Shown here piece by piece: positions 15,246 to 15,604 of a DNA stretch of 15,604 nt. The stretch's first letter is position 1, and each line of letters begins with the position of its first letter. Source of the DNA: Massilia sp. UBA2604 (lineage in GTDB: Bacteria; Pseudomonadota; Gammaproteobacteria; Burkholderiales; Burkholderiaceae_D); the NCBI GenBank assembly GCA_002339265.1, contig DDKG01000109.1, positions 1-15,604 on the forward strand, in the 5' to 3' direction. Position numbers and translations under genes: made by a program. The notes beneath the pieces were generated by a model. That model was not told the origin of the DNA. It was given only the letters and a program-made list of their open reading frames with translations, and ran no database searches.

Positions 15246-15604
15246 ATGACCAAGAGCCCCAACTTCGACTTCAACAACGACTTCCCATCCGACTTCACCT
15301 GGGGCGTGGCCACCAGTTCCTTCCAGATCGAAGGCGCGCACGACGTCGACGGCAAGGGCCCGTCGATCTGGGACACCTTCTGCAAGGACAAGGCGAACAT
15401 CAAGGACGGCAGCGACGGCACCGTCGCCTGCGACCACTACCACCGCTACCGCGAGGACGTCGACATCATGGCCTCGCTGGGCGTGGACGCCTACCGCTTC
15501 TCGCTGGCCTGGGCCCGCGTCCAGCCGGATGGCAAGGGCGCCTGGAACGAGGCCGGCTTCGGCTTCTACGACCGCCTGCTCGACGCGCTGGCGGAAAAGA
15601 ACAT
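15246..15604 (+). CDS. GH1 beta-glucosidase, N-terminal part (truncated by window edge)
   Basis: The frame from ATG 15246 stays open to the last base (119 complete codons). It matches the GH1 N-terminus: [15 protein letters not shown] (17-31) with Gln27, the sugar-contacting Gln of the family; [11 protein letters not shown] (35-45); [12 protein letters not shown] (61-72); [17 protein letters not shown] (78-94); and [11 protein letters not shown] (105-115). GH1 enzymes hydrolyse beta-glucosides such as cellobiose by retention; the catalytic NEP and ENG glutamates lie beyond the window. There is no signal peptide, so it is cytoplasmic. No clear ribosome site or separate promoter is seen in the 37 bases after the terminator. 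It is probably part of the receptor's regulon, by readthrough or by its own weak promoter. Confidence 0.93.
   Translation, partial: MTKSPNFDFNNDFPSDFTWGVATSSFQIEGAHDVDGKGPSIWDTFCKDKANIKDGSDGTVACDHYHRYREDVDIMASLGVDAYRFSLAWARVQPDGKGAWNEAGFGFYDRLLDALAEKN

Overview
The window is GC-rich bacterial DNA, dense with genes and with clear Shine-Dalgarno sites. The gene set is a TonB-dependent receptor of the carbohydrate type with a divergent LacI regulator, a GH1 beta-glucosidase, an Ohr peroxidase, NudC, FolE and a GT9 glycosyltransferase. Together with the codon bias this suggests a Gram-negative betaproteobacterium, most likely Oxalobacteraceae (Massilia/Telluria-like). The genus is an inference from gene content, not a database match.

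Layout, left to right. (1) 1-248, minus: N-terminal part of GTP cyclohydrolase I (folE), cut by the window edge. (2) 392-1288, plus: a multi-pass membrane protein of unknown function, convergent with (3) nudC (minus, 1311-2132), an NADH pyrophosphatase. (4) 2387-6663, plus: a three-gene block made of a NodU/CmcH-type carbamoyltransferase homologue, a protein related to the N,N-dimethylformamidase large subunit (ATGA overlap with the first gene) and a GT9 heptosyltransferase-like protein. (5) 6958-7782, plus: an AraC-family regulator, convergent across a shared hairpin terminator with (6) an MFS transporter (minus, 7861-9021). (7) 9022-9590: a 569-base stretch of lower GC without a convincing gene, holding a perfect 16-bp palindrome and an orphan hairpin with a T tract. 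(8) 9591-10616, minus: an exported HSL-type alpha/beta hydrolase with its own terminator. (9) 10813-11238, minus: ohr, preceded by AT-rich palindromes of the OhrR type. (10) 11450-12460, minus: a LacI-family repressor, divergent from (11) a TonB-dependent receptor (12744-15167), whose promoter carries phased LacI-type operators. (12) From 15246: the N-terminus of a GH1 beta-glucosidase, running off the right edge.

How the genes work together. The right-hand block reads as a sugar-uptake regulon: a beta-glucoside or oligosaccharide would cross the outer membrane through the receptor and be hydrolysed in the cytoplasm by the GH1 enzyme, with the LacI protein repressing the receptor promoter. 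The most unusual part is the carbamoyltransferase / DMFase-like / GT9 block. The carbamoyltransferase keeps the overall family fold signatures and most of its carbamoyl-adenylate-forming (YrdC-like) domain, but every residue that should bind the catalytic metal in the Kae1-like transfer domain appears substituted. Either it has lost carbamoyl transfer or it does something different, possibly with its translationally coupled amidohydrolase-like partner. This is the best candidate in the window for an undescribed system.
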